Below are positions 8,546 through 18,409 of a stretch of 64,000 nucleotides of DNA, piece by piece. The notes beneath the pieces are model-generated. The model had not been told where the DNA came from, did no database searches, and saw only the letters and a list, made by a program, of their open reading frames with translations. The position numbers and the translations under genes were made by a program. This stretch comes from Bradyrhizobium sp. SSBR45G (GTDB lineage: Bacteria; Pseudomonadota; Alphaproteobacteria; Rhizobiales; Xanthobacteraceae). Numbering within the stretch: position 1 is the first letter of the stretch; each line of letters starts with the position of its first letter. The stretch covers positions 496,001 to 560,000 of the forward strand of contig NZ_BSCT01000001.1 in assembly GCF_030159255.1 (NCBI RefSeq), written 5' to 3'.

Positions 8546-9505
8546 TCAGCGCGCGAGCGCGGCGCGCGCGGCCTTCAGCTTGGCGAAATCCTCGCCGGCA
8601 TGGTGCGACGAGCGCGTCAGCGGGCTCGCCGACACCATCAGGAAGCCCTTGGTGTAGGCGACGGTCTCGTAGTTCGAAAACTCCTCCGGCGTGACGTAGC
8701 TCATCACGGCGTGGTGCTTCTTGGTCGGCTGCAGATACTGGCCGATGGTGAGGAAATCGACCTCGGCCGAGCGCAGATCGTCCATCACCTGCAGCACCTC
8801 GTGGCGCTGCTCGCCGAGGCCGACCATGATGCCGGACTTGGTGAAGATGGTGGGATCGATCTCCTTGACCCGCTGCAACAGCCGGATCGAGTGGAAGTAG
8901 CGCGCGCCGGGGCGGACCGACAGATAGCGCGACGGCACGGTCTCGAGATTGTGGTTGAAGACGTCGGGCTTGGCGGCGACGACCTGCTCCAGCGCGCCGT
9001 CCTTGCGCAGGAAGTCGGGCGTCAGCACCTCGATCGTGGTGGTCGGGCACTTCGCACGGATCGCGCGGATGGTCGCGGCGATGTGCGCAGCGCCGCCGTC
9101 GGCGAGATCGTCACGGTCGACCGAGGTGACGACGACATGGGCGAGGCCGAGCTTGAAGGTCGCTTCCGCGACATGCTCGGGCTCGCCGGCGTCGAGCGCT
9201 TCAGGCAGGCCGGTCTTGACGTTGCAGAAGGCGCAGGCCCGCGTGCAGGTGTCGCCCATGATCATGAAGGTGGCGTGCTTCTTGTCCCAGCACTCGCCGA
9301 TGTTCGGGCAGCCGGCCTCCTCGCACACCGTCACCAGGCCGTTCTCGCGGACGATGTTGCGGGTGTCGGCATAGCCGCGGGTGGTCGGCGCCTTGACGCG
9401 AATCCAGCTGGGCTTGGCCGGCGAGATCGAGTCCGGCCGGTTCGCCTTCTCGGGGTGGCGCGGGCGCAGCGGCTCGCTGGAGACGGTATCGATGATGGTG
9501 ACCAT
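8546..9505 (-). CDS. lipA: Lipoyl synthase
   Basis: 319 residues. Radical-SAM enzyme that inserts two sulfurs into octanoyl groups on lipoyl domains of pyruvate and 2-oxoglutarate dehydrogenases and the glycine cleavage system. The auxiliary cluster ligands are C61, C66 and C72 ([12 protein letters not shown]); the radical-SAM cluster is C87, C91 and C94 (CTRACAFC); and the C-terminal RSSHHAGED segment supplies the serine ligand typical of LipA. Length and motif spacing are normal. The following gene is the COQ10-like protein, 10 bases downstream. Confidence 0.98.
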   Translation of the reverse strand: MVTIIDTVSSEPLRPRHPEKANRPDSISPAKPSWIRVKAPTTRGYADTRNIVRENGLVTVCEEAGCPNIGECWDKKHATFMIMGDTCTRACAFCNVKTGLPEALDAGEPEHVAEATFKLGLAHVVVTSVDRDDLADGGAAHIAATIRAIRAKCPTTTIEVLTPDFLRKDGALEQVVAAKPDVFNHNLETVPSRYLSVRPGARYFHSIRLLQRVKEIDPTIFTKSGIMVGLGEQRHEVLQVMDDLRSAEVDFLTIGQYLQPTKKHHAVMSYVTPEEFSNYETVAYTKGFLMVSASPLTRSSHHAGEDFAKLKAARAALAR

Positions 9506-9640
9506 GGGATCCGTGCAAATCTCTGTTGCGCCCTAGCTATTCCGTGGCGGGGCGCGCCGCAACCGGCTGGCCGAGGATACCAGGGCATGGCAGATATGGG
9601 CAGCGCCCCAAGCGCTGATCGAAGCGGATTTCCGAGAGAA

Positions 9641-10279
9641 ATGGCGCGAAAACCGGCAAAATCCCCCGGGGTTTCACGGCCTCGGCGCCATGGCGCAGGC
9701 CAACGGCTGACGCGGGCGTTCTTCGCCCGCGACGTGCTCGATGTGGCGCCGGACCTGATCGGGGCGACGTTCCTGGTCGACGGGGTCGGCGGTGTGATCG
9801 TCGAGGTCGAGGCTTATCACCACACCGACCCGGCAGCGCATTCGTTCCGGGGGCCGACGCCGCGCAATCAGGTGATGTTCGGCCCGCCCGGCTTTGCCTA
9901 TGTCTACCGCTCCTACGGCATTCACTGGTGCGTGAATTTCGTCTGTGAGCCCGAGGGCTCGGCGAGCGCGGTGCTTATCCGCGCGATCGAGCCGACCTTC
10001 GGCGTGGACGAGATGCGGCGGCGGCGCGGGCTGGAGGACGTCCGCACGCTGTGCTCCGGCCCGGGCAAGCTGACGCAGGCGATGGGCATCACGATTGCGC
10101 ACAACGGCCTGGCGCTCGATGCTGCGCCGATCGAGCTGTTCGCACGGCAGGCCGATGTCGAGGTCGTCACCGGCGTGCGCATCGGCATTACCAAGGCCGT
10201 CGATTTGCCCTGGCGCTTCGGCCTGAAGGGCTCGCGCTTCCTGAGCAAGCCCTTTCCGCCGTCATCGCGAGGAGCGTAG
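9641..10279 (+). CDS. 3-methyladenine DNA glycosylase (AAG/MPG family)
   Basis: 212 residues. Monofunctional base-excision glycosylase that removes alkylated purines. Family landmarks are [19 protein letters not shown] near residue 24, the active-site stretch [20 protein letters not shown] (residues about 55-74, with the catalytic Glu after VIVEV), [20 protein letters not shown] and [12 protein letters not shown]. The ATG at 9641 with GAGAG just upstream is preferred; ATGs at 9586 and 9595 would add a short non-conserved leader. The last residues (PPSSRGA) and the stop codon come from a dispersed repeat that begins at about 10259, so the native C-terminus has been replaced or extended by that element. 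Confidence 0.92.
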   Translation: MARKPAKSPGVSRPRRHGAGQRLTRAFFARDVLDVAPDLIGATFLVDGVGGVIVEVEAYHHTDPAAHSFRGPTPRNQVMFGPPGFAYVYRSYGIHWCVNFVCEPEGSASAVLIRAIEPTFGVDEMRRRRGLEDVRTLCSGPGKLTQAMGITIAHNGLALDAAPIELFARQADVEVVTGVRIGITKAVDLPWRFGLKGSRFLSKPFPPSSRGA

Positions 10280-10341
10280 CGACGAAGCGATCCAGGGGCT
10301 TCACTGGGAGTCTGGATTGCTTCGCTGCGCTCGCAATGACG
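10259..10341. repeat. Dispersed palindromic repeat between convergent genes
   Basis: An inverted pair: gtcatcgcgaggagcgtagc followed by gaagcgatccag at the left, and ctggattgcttcgctgcgct followed by cgcaatgacg at the right, enclosing about 20 bases. This is a common Bradyrhizobium intergenic element. It overlaps the last seven codons of the glycosylase gene and fills the gap to the valS stop, where its hairpin may act in transcription termination from both sides. Confidence 0.7.
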
Positions 10342-10360
10342 GTAGAGAGAGAGCGTCGTG

Positions 10361-13225
10361 TCAGACGCCCTGCAACCTGGACAGCGCGTCCTGGAACTTG
10401 GCCTTGCGGGCCAGTGCCGCGTCGCGCTTCTCCTTCTCCTCCTCGACGAGCTCCTCGGGCGCGTTGGCGACGAACTTCTCGTTGCCGAGCTTCTTGTCGA
10501 CGCGCTCGATGTCGGCCTCGGCCTTGGCGATCTCCTTGGTCAGGCGGGTGCGCTCGGCGGCGAGATCGACGACGCCCTTGAGCGGCAGCGCGGCGACCTC
10601 GCCGCGGACGACGAGCTGAGCGGAGCCATCGGGGGCCGAGTCGGCGAACGACAGGTCGGCGACACGGGCGATTCGCTTGATCGCCTCGAGCCAGCGCGGC
10701 GCACGGGCCTTGGTCTCAGCCGAGGCGCCGACGAGAACGAGCGGGATCAGAGTCGAGGGCGGGATGTTCATCTCGGCGCGCACCGAGCGGATCGAGCTCA
10801 TGAGATCGACCACCCAGCCGATCTCACCCTCGGCCGCCTCGTCCTTGAAGGACGCGGCATCGAACGAGACCAGGATCGGCGGCACCAGCGGATCACCGAA
10901 GCTCGCCGCCGACAACGCGGCGATCTCGGCGAGAGTCGGCGCATCGGTGCGGTGCGGCCAGGGCGACAGGGTCAGCAGGCCGTCGCGCTTGGCGGTCGAC
11001 TCCCACAGCGCCTCGGTGATGAAGGGCATGAAGGGATGCAGCAGCTTGAGGATCTCGTCGCGCGCCCAGGCGACCATGGCGCGGGTCTCGGCCTTGGCCG
11101 GGCCGTCCTCGCCGAGCAAAGTCGGCTTGGAGAGCTCGACATACCAGTCGCAATAGACGTCCCAGACGAAGCGGTAGATCGCATTGGCCGCGTCGTTGAA
11201 GCGATAGGCCTCCAGCGCGTCGGTGATCTCCCGCGTCGCCGCGGCCGCCTCGTGGGCGATCCAGCGGTTGAGGGGCTCCTTGGCCGCGGCCGGGTCGAAG
11301 CCTTCCGGCACCGTGCAGCCGTTCATCTCAGCGAAGCGGCTGGCGTTCCAGAGCTTGTTGGCGAACTTGCGGTAGCCGTCGACGCGCTGGGTCGACAGCT
11401 TGATGTCGCGGCCCTGGGCGGCCATCGCGGCCAGCGTGAAGCGCAGCGCATCGGCGCCGTGCTCGTCGATCAGCGCCAGGGGATCGATGACGTTGCCCTT
11501 CGACTTCGACATCTTGGCGCCCTTCTCGTCACGGACGAGCGCATGGATGTAGACGGTCGAGAACGGCACCTCGCCCATGAAGTGCAGGCCCATCATCATC
11601 ATGCGGGCGACCCAGAAGAAGATGATGTCGAAGCCGGTGACCAGCACGTTGGTCGGGTAGTAGCGCTTCACCTCAGGGGTGGCATCGGGCCAGCCGAGCG
11701 TCGAGAACGGCCACAGCGCCGAGGAGAACCAGGTGTCGAGCACGTCCTCGTCGCGCGTGATGAAGCCCTCGCGCTTGTTGCGGTCGAGCGCCATCTCGCG
11801 CCCCTGCTCGGCGCTGATGACCTCCTGCTCGACGTAGTAGGCGATGGCGTGGGAGACGGCCTCCTCCTCGGTCTCGGCGACGAACGCCTTGCCGTCGGGT
11901 CCGTACCAGGCCGGGATCTGATGGCCCCACCACAGCTGGCGCGAGATGCACCAGGGCTGGATGTTCTCCATCCACTCGAAATAGGTCTTCTCCCAGTTGC
12001 GCGGCACGAACGTCGTCGCGCCCGACCTAACGGCTGCGATCGCCGGCTGCGCCAGGGTCTTGGCGTCGACGTACCACTGGTCGGTGAGGTATGGCTCGAT
12101 GACGACGCCGGAGCGGTCGCCATGTGGCACCATGTGTGTGTTCGGCTCGACGCGCTCGAGGAAGCCGAACGCCTCCAGCCGCTCCAGGATCTTCTTGCGC
12201 GCGGCGAAGCGCTCGACGCCGTGGAACTCGCGGGCGAACTCCTCGGAGCCCTCGGGCAAGCCGCGCAGATAGTCCTCGTTGTCGACGAGGGCGACACAGC
12301 CCTCGCGATCGAGAATGCTGATCTGCGGCAGGCCTTGGCGGCGGCCGACCTCGAAATCGTTGAAGTCGTGCGCCGGCGTGATCTTGACCGCACCGGTGCC
12401 CTTCTCCGGATCGGAATAGGTGTCGGCGACGATCGGGATCTCGCGCCCGACCAGCGGCAGGATCACACGCTTGCCGACGAGGTGCTGATAGCGCTCGTCG
12501 TCCGGATGCACGGCGATAGCCGTGTCGCCGAGCATGGTCTCCGGGCGCGTGGTGGCGACGACGATGAAGCTCGTGGGATCCTCGGGGCTGAACGTCCTGC
12601 CCTCGATCGGATAGCGCAGGTACCAGAGGTTGCCCTTGACCTCGAGCTGCTGGACCTCGAGGTCCGAGATCGCGGTCAGCAGCTTCGGGTCCCAGTTGAC
12701 CAGGCGCTTGTCCTTGTAGATCAGGCCGGCGCGGTGCAGCTCGACGAACACCTTCACGACCGCCTTGGACAGGCCCTCGTCCATGGTGAAGCGCTCGCGG
12801 CCCCAGTCGCAGGAGGCGCCGAGGCGCTTCAGCTGGTTGATGATGGTGCCGCCGCTCTCGTCCTTCCACTGCCAGACGCGCTCGAGGAACTTCTCACGCC
12901 CCATCTCGCGGCGGCCGGGCTGCTGGCGCTCCATCAGCTGGCGCTCGACCACCATCTGGGTCGCGATGCCCGCATGGTCGGTGCCCGGCTGCCACAGCAC
13001 GTCGCGGCCGCGCATACGCTCGAACCGGCACAGGATGTCCTGCAGCGTGTTGTTGAGCGCGTGCCCCATGTGCAGCGAGCCGGTCACGTTCGGCGGCGGG
13101 ATCACGATGGTGAAGGGATCGGCGTCGCGGCGATCGGGCCGGCCGGCGGAGAACGCGCGGGCATCCTCCCAGATCAGGGACATGCGACCTTCGAGGTCGG
13201 CAGGCTGATAATTCTTATCGATCAT
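10361..13225 (-). CDS. valS: Valyl-tRNA synthetase
   Basis: 954 residues, normal for bacterial ValRS. Class Ia synthetase motifs are clear: the HIGH-type PPPNVTGSLHMGHALNN near residue 48 and the KMSKS motif in GAKMSKSKGNVIDP. The C-terminal 70 residues or so (VDLAAERTRLTKEIAKAEAD and onwards) form the tRNA-binding coiled coil typical of this enzyme. The start is placed at MIDKNYQPADLEGR (13225); an in-frame ATG 11 codons upstream lacks support. The neighbouring popZ homologue lies 302 bases upstream on the same strand. Confidence 0.98.
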   Translation of the reverse strand: MIDKNYQPADLEGRMSLIWEDARAFSAGRPDRRDADPFTIVIPPPNVTGSLHMGHALNNTLQDILCRFERMRGRDVLWQPGTDHAGIATQMVVERQLMERQQPGRREMGREKFLERVWQWKDESGGTIINQLKRLGASCDWGRERFTMDEGLSKAVVKVFVELHRAGLIYKDKRLVNWDPKLLTAISDLEVQQLEVKGNLWYLRYPIEGRTFSPEDPTSFIVVATTRPETMLGDTAIAVHPDDERYQHLVGKRVILPLVGREIPIVADTYSDPEKGTGAVKITPAHDFNDFEVGRRQGLPQISILDREGCVALVDNEDYLRGLPEGSEEFAREFHGVERFAARKKILERLEAFGFLERVEPNTHMVPHGDRSGVVIEPYLTDQWYVDAKTLAQPAIAAVRSGATTFVPRNWEKTYFEWMENIQPWCISRQLWWGHQIPAWYGPDGKAFVAETEEEAVSHAIAYYVEQEVISAEQGREMALDRNKREGFITRDEDVLDTWFSSALWPFSTLGWPDATPEVKRYYPTNVLVTGFDIIFFWVARMMMMGLHFMGEVPFSTVYIHALVRDEKGAKMSKSKGNVIDPLALIDEHGADALRFTLAAMAAQGRDIKLSTQRVDGYRKFANKLWNASRFAEMNGCTVPEGFDPAAAKEPLNRWIAHEAAAATREITDALEAYRFNDAANAIYRFVWDVYCDWYVELSKPTLLGEDGPAKAETRAMVAWARDEILKLLHPFMPFITEALWESTAKRDGLLTLSPWPHRTDAPTLAEIAALSAASFGDPLVPPILVSFDAASFKDEAAEGEIGWVVDLMSSIRSVRAEMNIPPSTLIPLVLVGASAETKARAPRWLEAIKRIARVADLSFADSAPDGSAQLVVRGEVAALPLKGVVDLAAERTRLTKEIAKAEADIERVDKKLGNEKFVANAPEELVEEEKEKRDAALARKAKFQDALSRLQGV

Positions 13226-13527
13226 GACATTTCCAGCAGCCGCAGGGCCGCCGTCCAATCCGGTCTATCGCGGAACTTGTCCGGGTCTTCGGTTGCGACC
13301 TGAAAAAGCTCTCGCAAGCTGTTGGTGCTTGGGCACTTTTCGGACTGATCTCCAGCCATCGATCGCGCGCGCGTGTCACGCCTCGATCCGCCGGCCGGCA
13401 TCAGCTTGAACGGGCTAGAAAGCCGCCGCGGGCCGCCAAGTCAACAGCGGCGGCAAACAATGCCCGATATGCCGGACCACGGCAGAGCTCCGACGTCCGT
13501 GCCGGACGGATGAGCGCAACGGCAGGC
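13226..13527. other. Gap between popZ and valS
   Basis: 302 bases with no supported gene or recognised RNA. It must contain the valS leader and probably its promoter on the minus strand. A GC-rich inverted segment (gtccgtgccggac, about 13494-13506) lies just after the popZ stop and could be a weak terminator, without a T-tract. Confidence 0.4.
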
Positions 13528-14295
13528 TCAGCGGCCGCCGCGCGAGACCCGCTCGATCTCCGCCTTGACGATCCGCTCGACCAGCGCCGGGAGGTTGTCG
13601 TCCAGCCAGGATTTGAGCATCGGCCGCAGCATCTCCTTGACGAGATCCTCCAGCGTCCTGGCGTTGTTGCTCAGCACGGTGTTGGCGAGCGCGTTGAACG
13701 CCGACTCGACCGCGTTGACCGTATTCGTCGACAGGATCGGCTGCTTCGGCGGCGCCGGATCGAACGAGGTCTCGAAGCTCGGTGGCCGCTGGTGATTCTG
13801 ATGGCTGCTCTGGTTGACCCGCCCGGACTCGATGAACTCGATGTCGTCCTGCGGATCCACCTTCCGGAAGGACGCAGCGGCGGGAGCCGGGCTGGGAGCT
13901 GGAGCGGGGGTCGGTGGTGCCACGGCCATGTCGTCCGTCAACTCGAGTACTTCTGGTTCGGGATCGGGCTCGGGCTGCGCCGGCCGAACCTCTGCGACCG
14001 GAGTCGTTTCATCCAAACCCGCCAGCAATGCGTCGATATCGTCCTGGTTGTTGCTCGCGGCAGCCGGCGGCGGCGGGGGCGGCGGTGCCGGTTTGGCAGG
14101 CGCCGCCGCTGCAATCTTCGACGGCGGAATGTCGTTCATCACCGGCTTTGGCGCCGGCGCGGCGGCCTTCGCGGGCTCCGGCGCAGCGGCCTTTTCCGCC
14201 GCCGGCGGCTTGCCCTCATCGTCGGCAATAATACGCCGGATCGACGCCAGAATCTCCTCCATCGAGGGTTCTTGGACCTTTGCAGGCTGCGTCAT
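13528..14295 (-). CDS. popZ: PopZ-like polar organizing protein (DUF2497)
   Basis: 255 residues with the three-part PopZ layout: a conserved N-terminal helix (PSMEEILASIRRIIADDEGK), a long Pro/Ala/Glu-rich disordered middle (residues about 30-170, including a run of seven prolines), and a C-terminal oligomerisation region (LEDLVKEMLRPMLKSWLDDN, then LPALVERIVKAEIERVSRG). In Caulobacter and Agrobacterium PopZ self-assembles at cell poles and captures ParB/parS and regulators. Linkage to valS is usual in alphaproteobacteria. GGAG six bases upstream supports the start at 14295; an ATG four codons earlier is possible. Confidence 0.9.
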   Translation of the reverse strand: MTQPAKVQEPSMEEILASIRRIIADDEGKPPAAEKAAAPEPAKAAAPAPKPVMNDIPPSKIAAAAPAKPAPPPPPPPAAASNNQDDIDALLAGLDETTPVAEVRPAQPEPDPEPEVLELTDDMAVAPPTPAPAPSPAPAAASFRKVDPQDDIEFIESGRVNQSSHQNHQRPPSFETSFDPAPPKQPILSTNTVNAVESAFNALANTVLSNNARTLEDLVKEMLRPMLKSWLDDNLPALVERIVKAEIERVSRGGR

Positions 14296-14674
14296 TTCCG
14301 ACTCCAAATCAGCGACACCGCCGCTCTCGTCCGCTCGGCGCTCCAGTCCCGGGCGCCAGGTCCAAGCGGCTTGGACTTCTCAAAGAACATGCCGACTTGT
14401 CTCCAGACGACGCCTTATCGATGCAAAACAACAGAACGATACTGCCCATGTCGGAGACTATTCTTGGGGGAACTTCCGACGTAGTCCGAATCGTTCGGCG
14501 GCCATTTTGAGGCTATGTCATGGCAACAAATGAATGCAAGCAACGCCCGCGGCGAACCGGTGGAGCACGGAGTTCGCCGGGCAAGCGTCGCGCAATCATC
14601 ACAACTACAGCATGTGCCATAAAAAAATCCCCCGGCCAAGGACCGAGGGATCAGCTTCGATGTTTAAGATTCGA
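14296..14674. other. Gap between tolC-like gene and popZ
   Basis: 379 bases. The left end holds the intrinsic terminator of the TolC gene (14621-14651). The remainder lies upstream of popZ on the minus strand and presumably holds its promoter; no clear boxes or other features can be named. Confidence 0.4.
14621..14651 (-). terminator. Intrinsic terminator after the TolC-like gene
   Basis: On the minus strand, stem ATCCCTCGG/CCGGGGGAT (9 pairs, one G-U, loop of 7, at 14627-14651) is followed by seven T residues (A at 14621-14627 on plus). It starts 24 bases after the stop codon of the outer-membrane channel gene. Confidence 0.88.
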
Positions 14675-16060
14675 CTAACGGCCGTCCGGCGTCCGTACAC
14701 CCGCCCAATTGTCCCGGACCTGCTGGTAGTGCACGCTGGCATCGTACGTGGCAGTCGGCAGGTTCAGCACCTGCGGAGACAGCCGTCCGACGGTCTGGAG
14801 CACCGAATAGGATGCGACCACACGATCGTGCTGGGCGGTCACCAGCGAGACCCGTGCATTGACCAGCGCCTGCTGGGCGTTGAGCACGTCGAGCGTCGTA
14901 CGCTGCCCGGCCTTCGCTTCCTCGCGAACGCCATTCAAGGCAATCTCGGACGCCGAGACCTGGGCCTGTGCCGACTGAACCTGAGCCTTGCCCGCGAGCA
15001 GCTTGCCCCACGCCGATACCACGTCGGACCGAGCCTGATCCCGCGTCTGCTCAAGAACCAGACGCTGCTGCGCCAGCGATTCTTTGGATTGGCGGATCAG
15101 GGAGTACTCCGCGCCGCCCTGATAGATCGGCACGTTCAGCTGTGCGGTCGCAGCGGCGTTGAAGGCGCGATAGGACGTCAGAGCCGTCTCGTAGGACTGG
15201 GTCGCCGATGCCTGCAGAGTCACGGTCGGCAGCAACGCGCCTTCCTTGATCTTCACGTCCAGGTACTGGACGTCGATGCCATACATGGCCGAGGTCACGC
15301 TCGGGCTCTCGGTCAAGGCGGTTTCGATGGACTGCTGCAGGGTCGAGGGCAGATAGCGGTCGACCGGTGATCCCGGCGCCAGATTTTCAGGATCGTTGCC
15401 GATGATGCGGCGGAAATTCGAGCGCGTCGCCGTCAGATTGGCTTCGGCCGTGAGCTGCTGGGTGCGGCCGGCTGCAAGCTGCGCCTCGGATTGCGCCACG
15501 TCGGTGCGGGTCACCTCACCGACGTTGAAGCGATCCCGGGTCTGCTTGAGAGTCTGTTCGAGCACGCGCGTATTGCTGCGCTGGACCTCGACGATCGCCG
15601 CATCACGCAGATAATCCATGTAGATCGTCGCGGCCTGCAGGAGCACCTGTTGCTCCAGAACCCTGAGAGCCTCGCGCTGACCTGAAACATTCGCCTCAGC
15701 CTTGCGGACGCCGTTCGCGGTCTGCTGGCCATTATAGAGCGTCTGGTTGACCGTCAGGCCGACGCTGCGCGGCCGCTGCGCGCCGTGCACGGCCGGCGTG
15801 GCAGGTGCGGTTTGCGCGTCCGTATAAGAATAACCCGCCGACGCCGTCAGATTGACCTTGGGCCGATATCCAGAGAGCGCCTGCGGCACGCCTTCGTCGA
15901 CCGCACGGGCCTGGGCCCGCGACGCGTTCAGTTGCGGGTTGTTCTGATAAGCGCGCACCAGCGCAGCCTCGATCGTGTCGGCAAGCGCAGGCACCGGTCC
16001 CGCACAAGCCATCACGAGAACCGCAGCCGCCGCCGCGGTGACGAGCTTCACCCCAAACAT
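14675..16060 (-). CDS. tolC: TolC family type I secretion/efflux outer membrane protein
   Basis: 461 residues. Sec signal peptide at residues 1-27 (MFGVKLVTAAAAAVLVMACA and onwards, cleaved near PALA-DTIE), then two similar halves of long amphipathic helices and beta strands as in TolC: the first begins IEAALVRAYQNNPQLNASRA, the second around TALTESPSVTSAMYGIDVQY. It should trimerise into an outer-membrane channel-tunnel used by RND pumps and type I exporters. The open frame continues 78 codons upstream, but that part lacks protein character and the signal peptide fixes the start at 16060. This is the housekeeping TolC, distinct from the lipoprotein-type channel at 33.9-35.5 kb. Confidence 0.93.
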   Translation of the reverse strand: MFGVKLVTAAAAAVLVMACAGPVPALADTIEAALVRAYQNNPQLNASRAQARAVDEGVPQALSGYRPKVNLTASAGYSYTDAQTAPATPAVHGAQRPRSVGLTVNQTLYNGQQTANGVRKAEANVSGQREALRVLEQQVLLQAATIYMDYLRDAAIVEVQRSNTRVLEQTLKQTRDRFNVGEVTRTDVAQSEAQLAAGRTQQLTAEANLTATRSNFRRIIGNDPENLAPGSPVDRYLPSTLQQSIETALTESPSVTSAMYGIDVQYLDVKIKEGALLPTVTLQASATQSYETALTSYRAFNAAATAQLNVPIYQGGAEYSLIRQSKESLAQQRLVLEQTRDQARSDVVSAWGKLLAGKAQVQSAQAQVSASEIALNGVREEAKAGQRTTLDVLNAQQALVNARVSLVTAQHDRVVASYSVLQTVGRLSPQVLNLPTATYDASVHYQQVRDNWAGVRTPDGR

Positions 16061-16342
16061 CCCTGTTCCATTCTCTTGTGACCGGCTCGAACGCCAGAGC
16101 CGGGCCGTAACCTGTTGAAGAGACTCCCGCGCACCTCGCACCTTATTCTCCATGCAAGCGCAACGGAACCACCCTCGCCCGGAACTCATGCTGAAATCTC
16201 TCAACGTGCAGCATCCGGGCCACACTTCTGATTTGAAACAGAATTTTGACTGCCCGACGCCGCGAAGACGACTCAGCAGGGTCCCATTGCGCACACGACC
16301 ACCGCATGCGCATCGAGTCCCCCAAGGACCTTCGAGGACGCC

Positions 16343-17008
16343 TTAGAAAACGAACTCAGGAACCCGTTCGAGACCGGGAACGACCGGCGCCGCAGCATCG
16401 AACAAGACCCTGCTGCCAACGTCACCATGCGATCGCGTAAAGATCATGGCGCGGGCGGGCCGGTTCTTCGCAAACACGCCGACCAGGCGACCGCCGTCCT
16501 TGAGCTGGCGACAAAGTCCGTCCACAGCGATCTCGGTGGCTCCGTTCAGGAGAATCACGTCGAAACGGTCGTCGGCCGGATCTCCCTGCACGGAGGGCGC
16601 GACGCGAATCGTCACCGGGCAGCCCGCAATACCGGCCAGCAACTGCTTGGCCCGCCCTTCCAGGGCCGGGTCGGCCTCGGTCGCCGTCACACTGCCGGCA
16701 AGCTTTGCGGCGAGCGCAGCGAGATAACCCGTCGCACAGCCGACGATGAGCACACTGTCCGTCGGCTTGATCTCGGCGGCCTGGAGCAGTTTTCCGGTCA
16801 GCATCGGCTTGATCAGAAAGCGCTTCGGAGCGCCGCCTTCGGAAACATCCAGGTCCAGATCGAGATAGGCGAGCGCCTGCCGGTCAGCGGGAACATAGGC
16901 CTCCCGAGGCACGGTCAACAAAGCATCCAGCACGCGGTGATCGGTGACGTCGTTGGTCCGGACCTGACCATCGACCATTTTTTGGCGCGCCGTTGCGAAG
17001 GAAGACAT
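16343..17008 (-). CDS. Protein-L-isoaspartate O-methyltransferase family protein
   Basis: 221 residues, Rossmann SAM-dependent methyltransferase of the PCMT family. Visible features: MVDGQVRTNDVTDHRVLDAL and VPREAYVPADRQ in the N-terminal helix region (residues 11-45), and the SAM-binding VLIVGCATGYLAALAAKL near residue 79. The family repairs isoaspartyl residues, but rhizobial members next to tolC diverge from Pcm at the active site, so the substrate is uncertain. The start at MSSFATARQKM (17008) is preferred; the open frame goes further upstream without conserved features. It lies 282 bases upstream of tolC on the same strand. Confidence 0.88.
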   Translation of the reverse strand: MSSFATARQKMVDGQVRTNDVTDHRVLDALLTVPREAYVPADRQALAYLDLDLDVSEGGAPKRFLIKPMLTGKLLQAAEIKPTDSVLIVGCATGYLAALAAKLAGSVTATEADPALEGRAKQLLAGIAGCPVTIRVAPSVQGDPADDRFDVILLNGATEIAVDGLCRQLKDGGRLVGVFAKNRPARAMIFTRSHGDVGSRVLFDAAAPVVPGLERVPEFVF

Positions 17009-17154
17009 GAGCAGACCTGCAAGCAAAGCGGATGAACCGCGAACGATCTGCGCAATCTTTTGGTACAAGGCATCCGAAAACGCAACACGCGGTTCAAATG
17101 CGGTGTGTGCGATGCCCGCGGACCAGCACCCGATTCCGGCTATGCACCCGGCGA

Positions 17155-17340
17155 CTACTCGATCACCACGGCCAAACGGCCGATCAGCTGCACGATCTCG
17201 TCGAGGTGCCCCGAATCGCCCCGGGTCACCGCATCGGCCAGCCGGGTCAGGCACTCGTCATCGCTGAGACGCTCGACCGGATCGGGAATCAGCGAGGGGG
17301 CGGCGATCGGTTGGGTGAACTGGATGATGGTATTCGGCAT
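17155..17340 (-). CDS. Conserved small hypothetical protein, 61 aa
   Basis: Starts MPNTIIQFTQPIAAP with a good AGGGAG ribosome-binding site about ten bases upstream, which decides the start over an in-frame codon further 5'. The body is one or two amphipathic helices (ERLSDDECLTRLADAVTRGD, HLDEIVQLIGRLAVVIE), with no cysteines and no membrane segment. Family unknown. It lies upstream of the PCMT-like gene on the same strand and may share its transcript. Confidence 0.6.
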   Translation of the reverse strand: MPNTIIQFTQPIAAPSLIPDPVERLSDDECLTRLADAVTRGDSGHLDEIVQLIGRLAVVIE

Positions 17341-17596
17341 CTGACAACACTCCCTGACACCGGCGTTGGCACGTCGGAACAACTATCGGTGGCGGTTTGC
17401 TCCCCTCCAAGTGAAATTCTTGTCATCCAACTGTGGGCGGCGGCTGCCCACCGATCGCTCAAAAGCGGTGTAAGCCACTGAAAATTCAAAAAGTTGCTCG
17501 CAGCCCCGCAATTGTCACCAAGATGCGATTTCGTTCTATGCAAGCCGAAAAGGCTTTGTTATACGCAGCGCCGTTCGCGAAGATTTCTTCGCTTGT

Positions 17597-17671
17597 TCCT
17601 CGGTAGCTCAGCGGTAGAGCATTCGACTGTTAATCGAATGGTCGCTGGTTCGAATCCAGCCCGGGGAGCCA
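17597..17671 (+). tRNA. tRNA-Asn (GTT)
   Basis: 75-base cloverleaf. The acceptor stem TCCTCGG pairs with CCGGGGA (one G-U), the D arm is GCTCAGCGGTAGAGC, the anticodon loop CTGTTAA carries GTT, the T arm is GCTGGTTCGAATCCAGC, and CCA (17669-17671) is encoded. Confidence 0.97.
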
Positions 17672-17872
17672 TTCTGGCCATGCCGAATGGTTCTCGATCC
17701 TCCTCAAATCATTGATCGTTGCGGCCGGCAGGCCCCGGGCGCGGCCCAACAGGTGCACCCCGACGGCCTGGATGGGCGAGGTGTCCATCAAGGGAACCGG
17801 GGTGCCCGCTGTCTTGACGGCGCATGAGCGCTCGGGCAAGCGGAGCCGACCTCTTGCAAGCGACGATCAGCG

Positions 17873-18376
17873 ATGCCGATTTCCGACCATCTCAAGGCCG
17901 TCCGGAGCAAGATCGGCCACGATCTCTTGGCGACCACCGCCGTCTCCATCTCCGTATTCGACGACACCGGCCGAATCCTGCTGGGGCGCGACGCAGAAAC
18001 GAATCTCTGGACCCTGCCCGGCGGCGCCATTGACCCCAACGAACATCCGGCAGACGCGGCCAGCCGCGAATGCTTCGAGGAGACTGGACTCGTGGTTCGA
18101 CCGCAGCGCCTGCTCGGCGTTTTCGGCGGTCCCGAGTTCCTCATCCGCTATCCGAATGGCGATGTGACCTATTACACCGTAATCGCCTTCGAAGCGGTCA
18201 TCGTGGGCGGAGCGCTCATGCCCGACGGCGACGAGATCGCGAGTCTGCGATTCGTCGATCCACAGGAGTGGGAGCAGCTGCCAGTATCCCCATCGAGCCG
18301 AATCATCTCGCGGCAGGCCTTCGCTCGCGACCAGGTCCCCTATTTCACCTCGGCGAGCTGGCGGCCCGAGAGCTGA
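17873..18376 (+). CDS. Nudix hydrolase
   Basis: 167 residues. The Nudix box is complete: G-x5-E-x7-RE-xx-EE-x-G-L spans GAIDPNEHPADAASRE and CFEETGL (residues about 52-74), which binds the metal ions that cleave a nucleoside diphosphate linked to another moiety. The preceding WTLPGG is typical. Substrate cannot be predicted. The EamA transporter gene starts 34 bases downstream on the same strand, so the pair may be co-transcribed. The start at 17873 is the first ATG consistent with family length; its ribosome-binding site is weak. Confidence 0.93.
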   Translation: MPISDHLKAVRSKIGHDLLATTAVSISVFDDTGRILLGRDAETNLWTLPGGAIDPNEHPADAASRECFEETGLVVRPQRLLGVFGGPEFLIRYPNGDVTYYTVIAFEAVIVGGALMPDGDEIASLRFVDPQEWEQLPVSPSSRIISRQAFARDQVPYFTSASWRPES

Positions 18377-18409
18377 CCTCGGCACGTTGAACAGCAAAGC
18401 CCTGCGATA

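Noticed and set aside
8498..9640. Plus-strand extension of the DNA glycosylase frame back to 8498
   Set aside because: It runs antisense through lipA and lacks motifs; the family fold begins just after the ATG at 9641.
10358..13303. Long plus-strand open frame (about 980 codons) opposite valS
   Set aside because: Antisense shadow of a clear valyl-tRNA synthetase; the composition is dominated by Leu, Arg, Gly and Asp without any domain.
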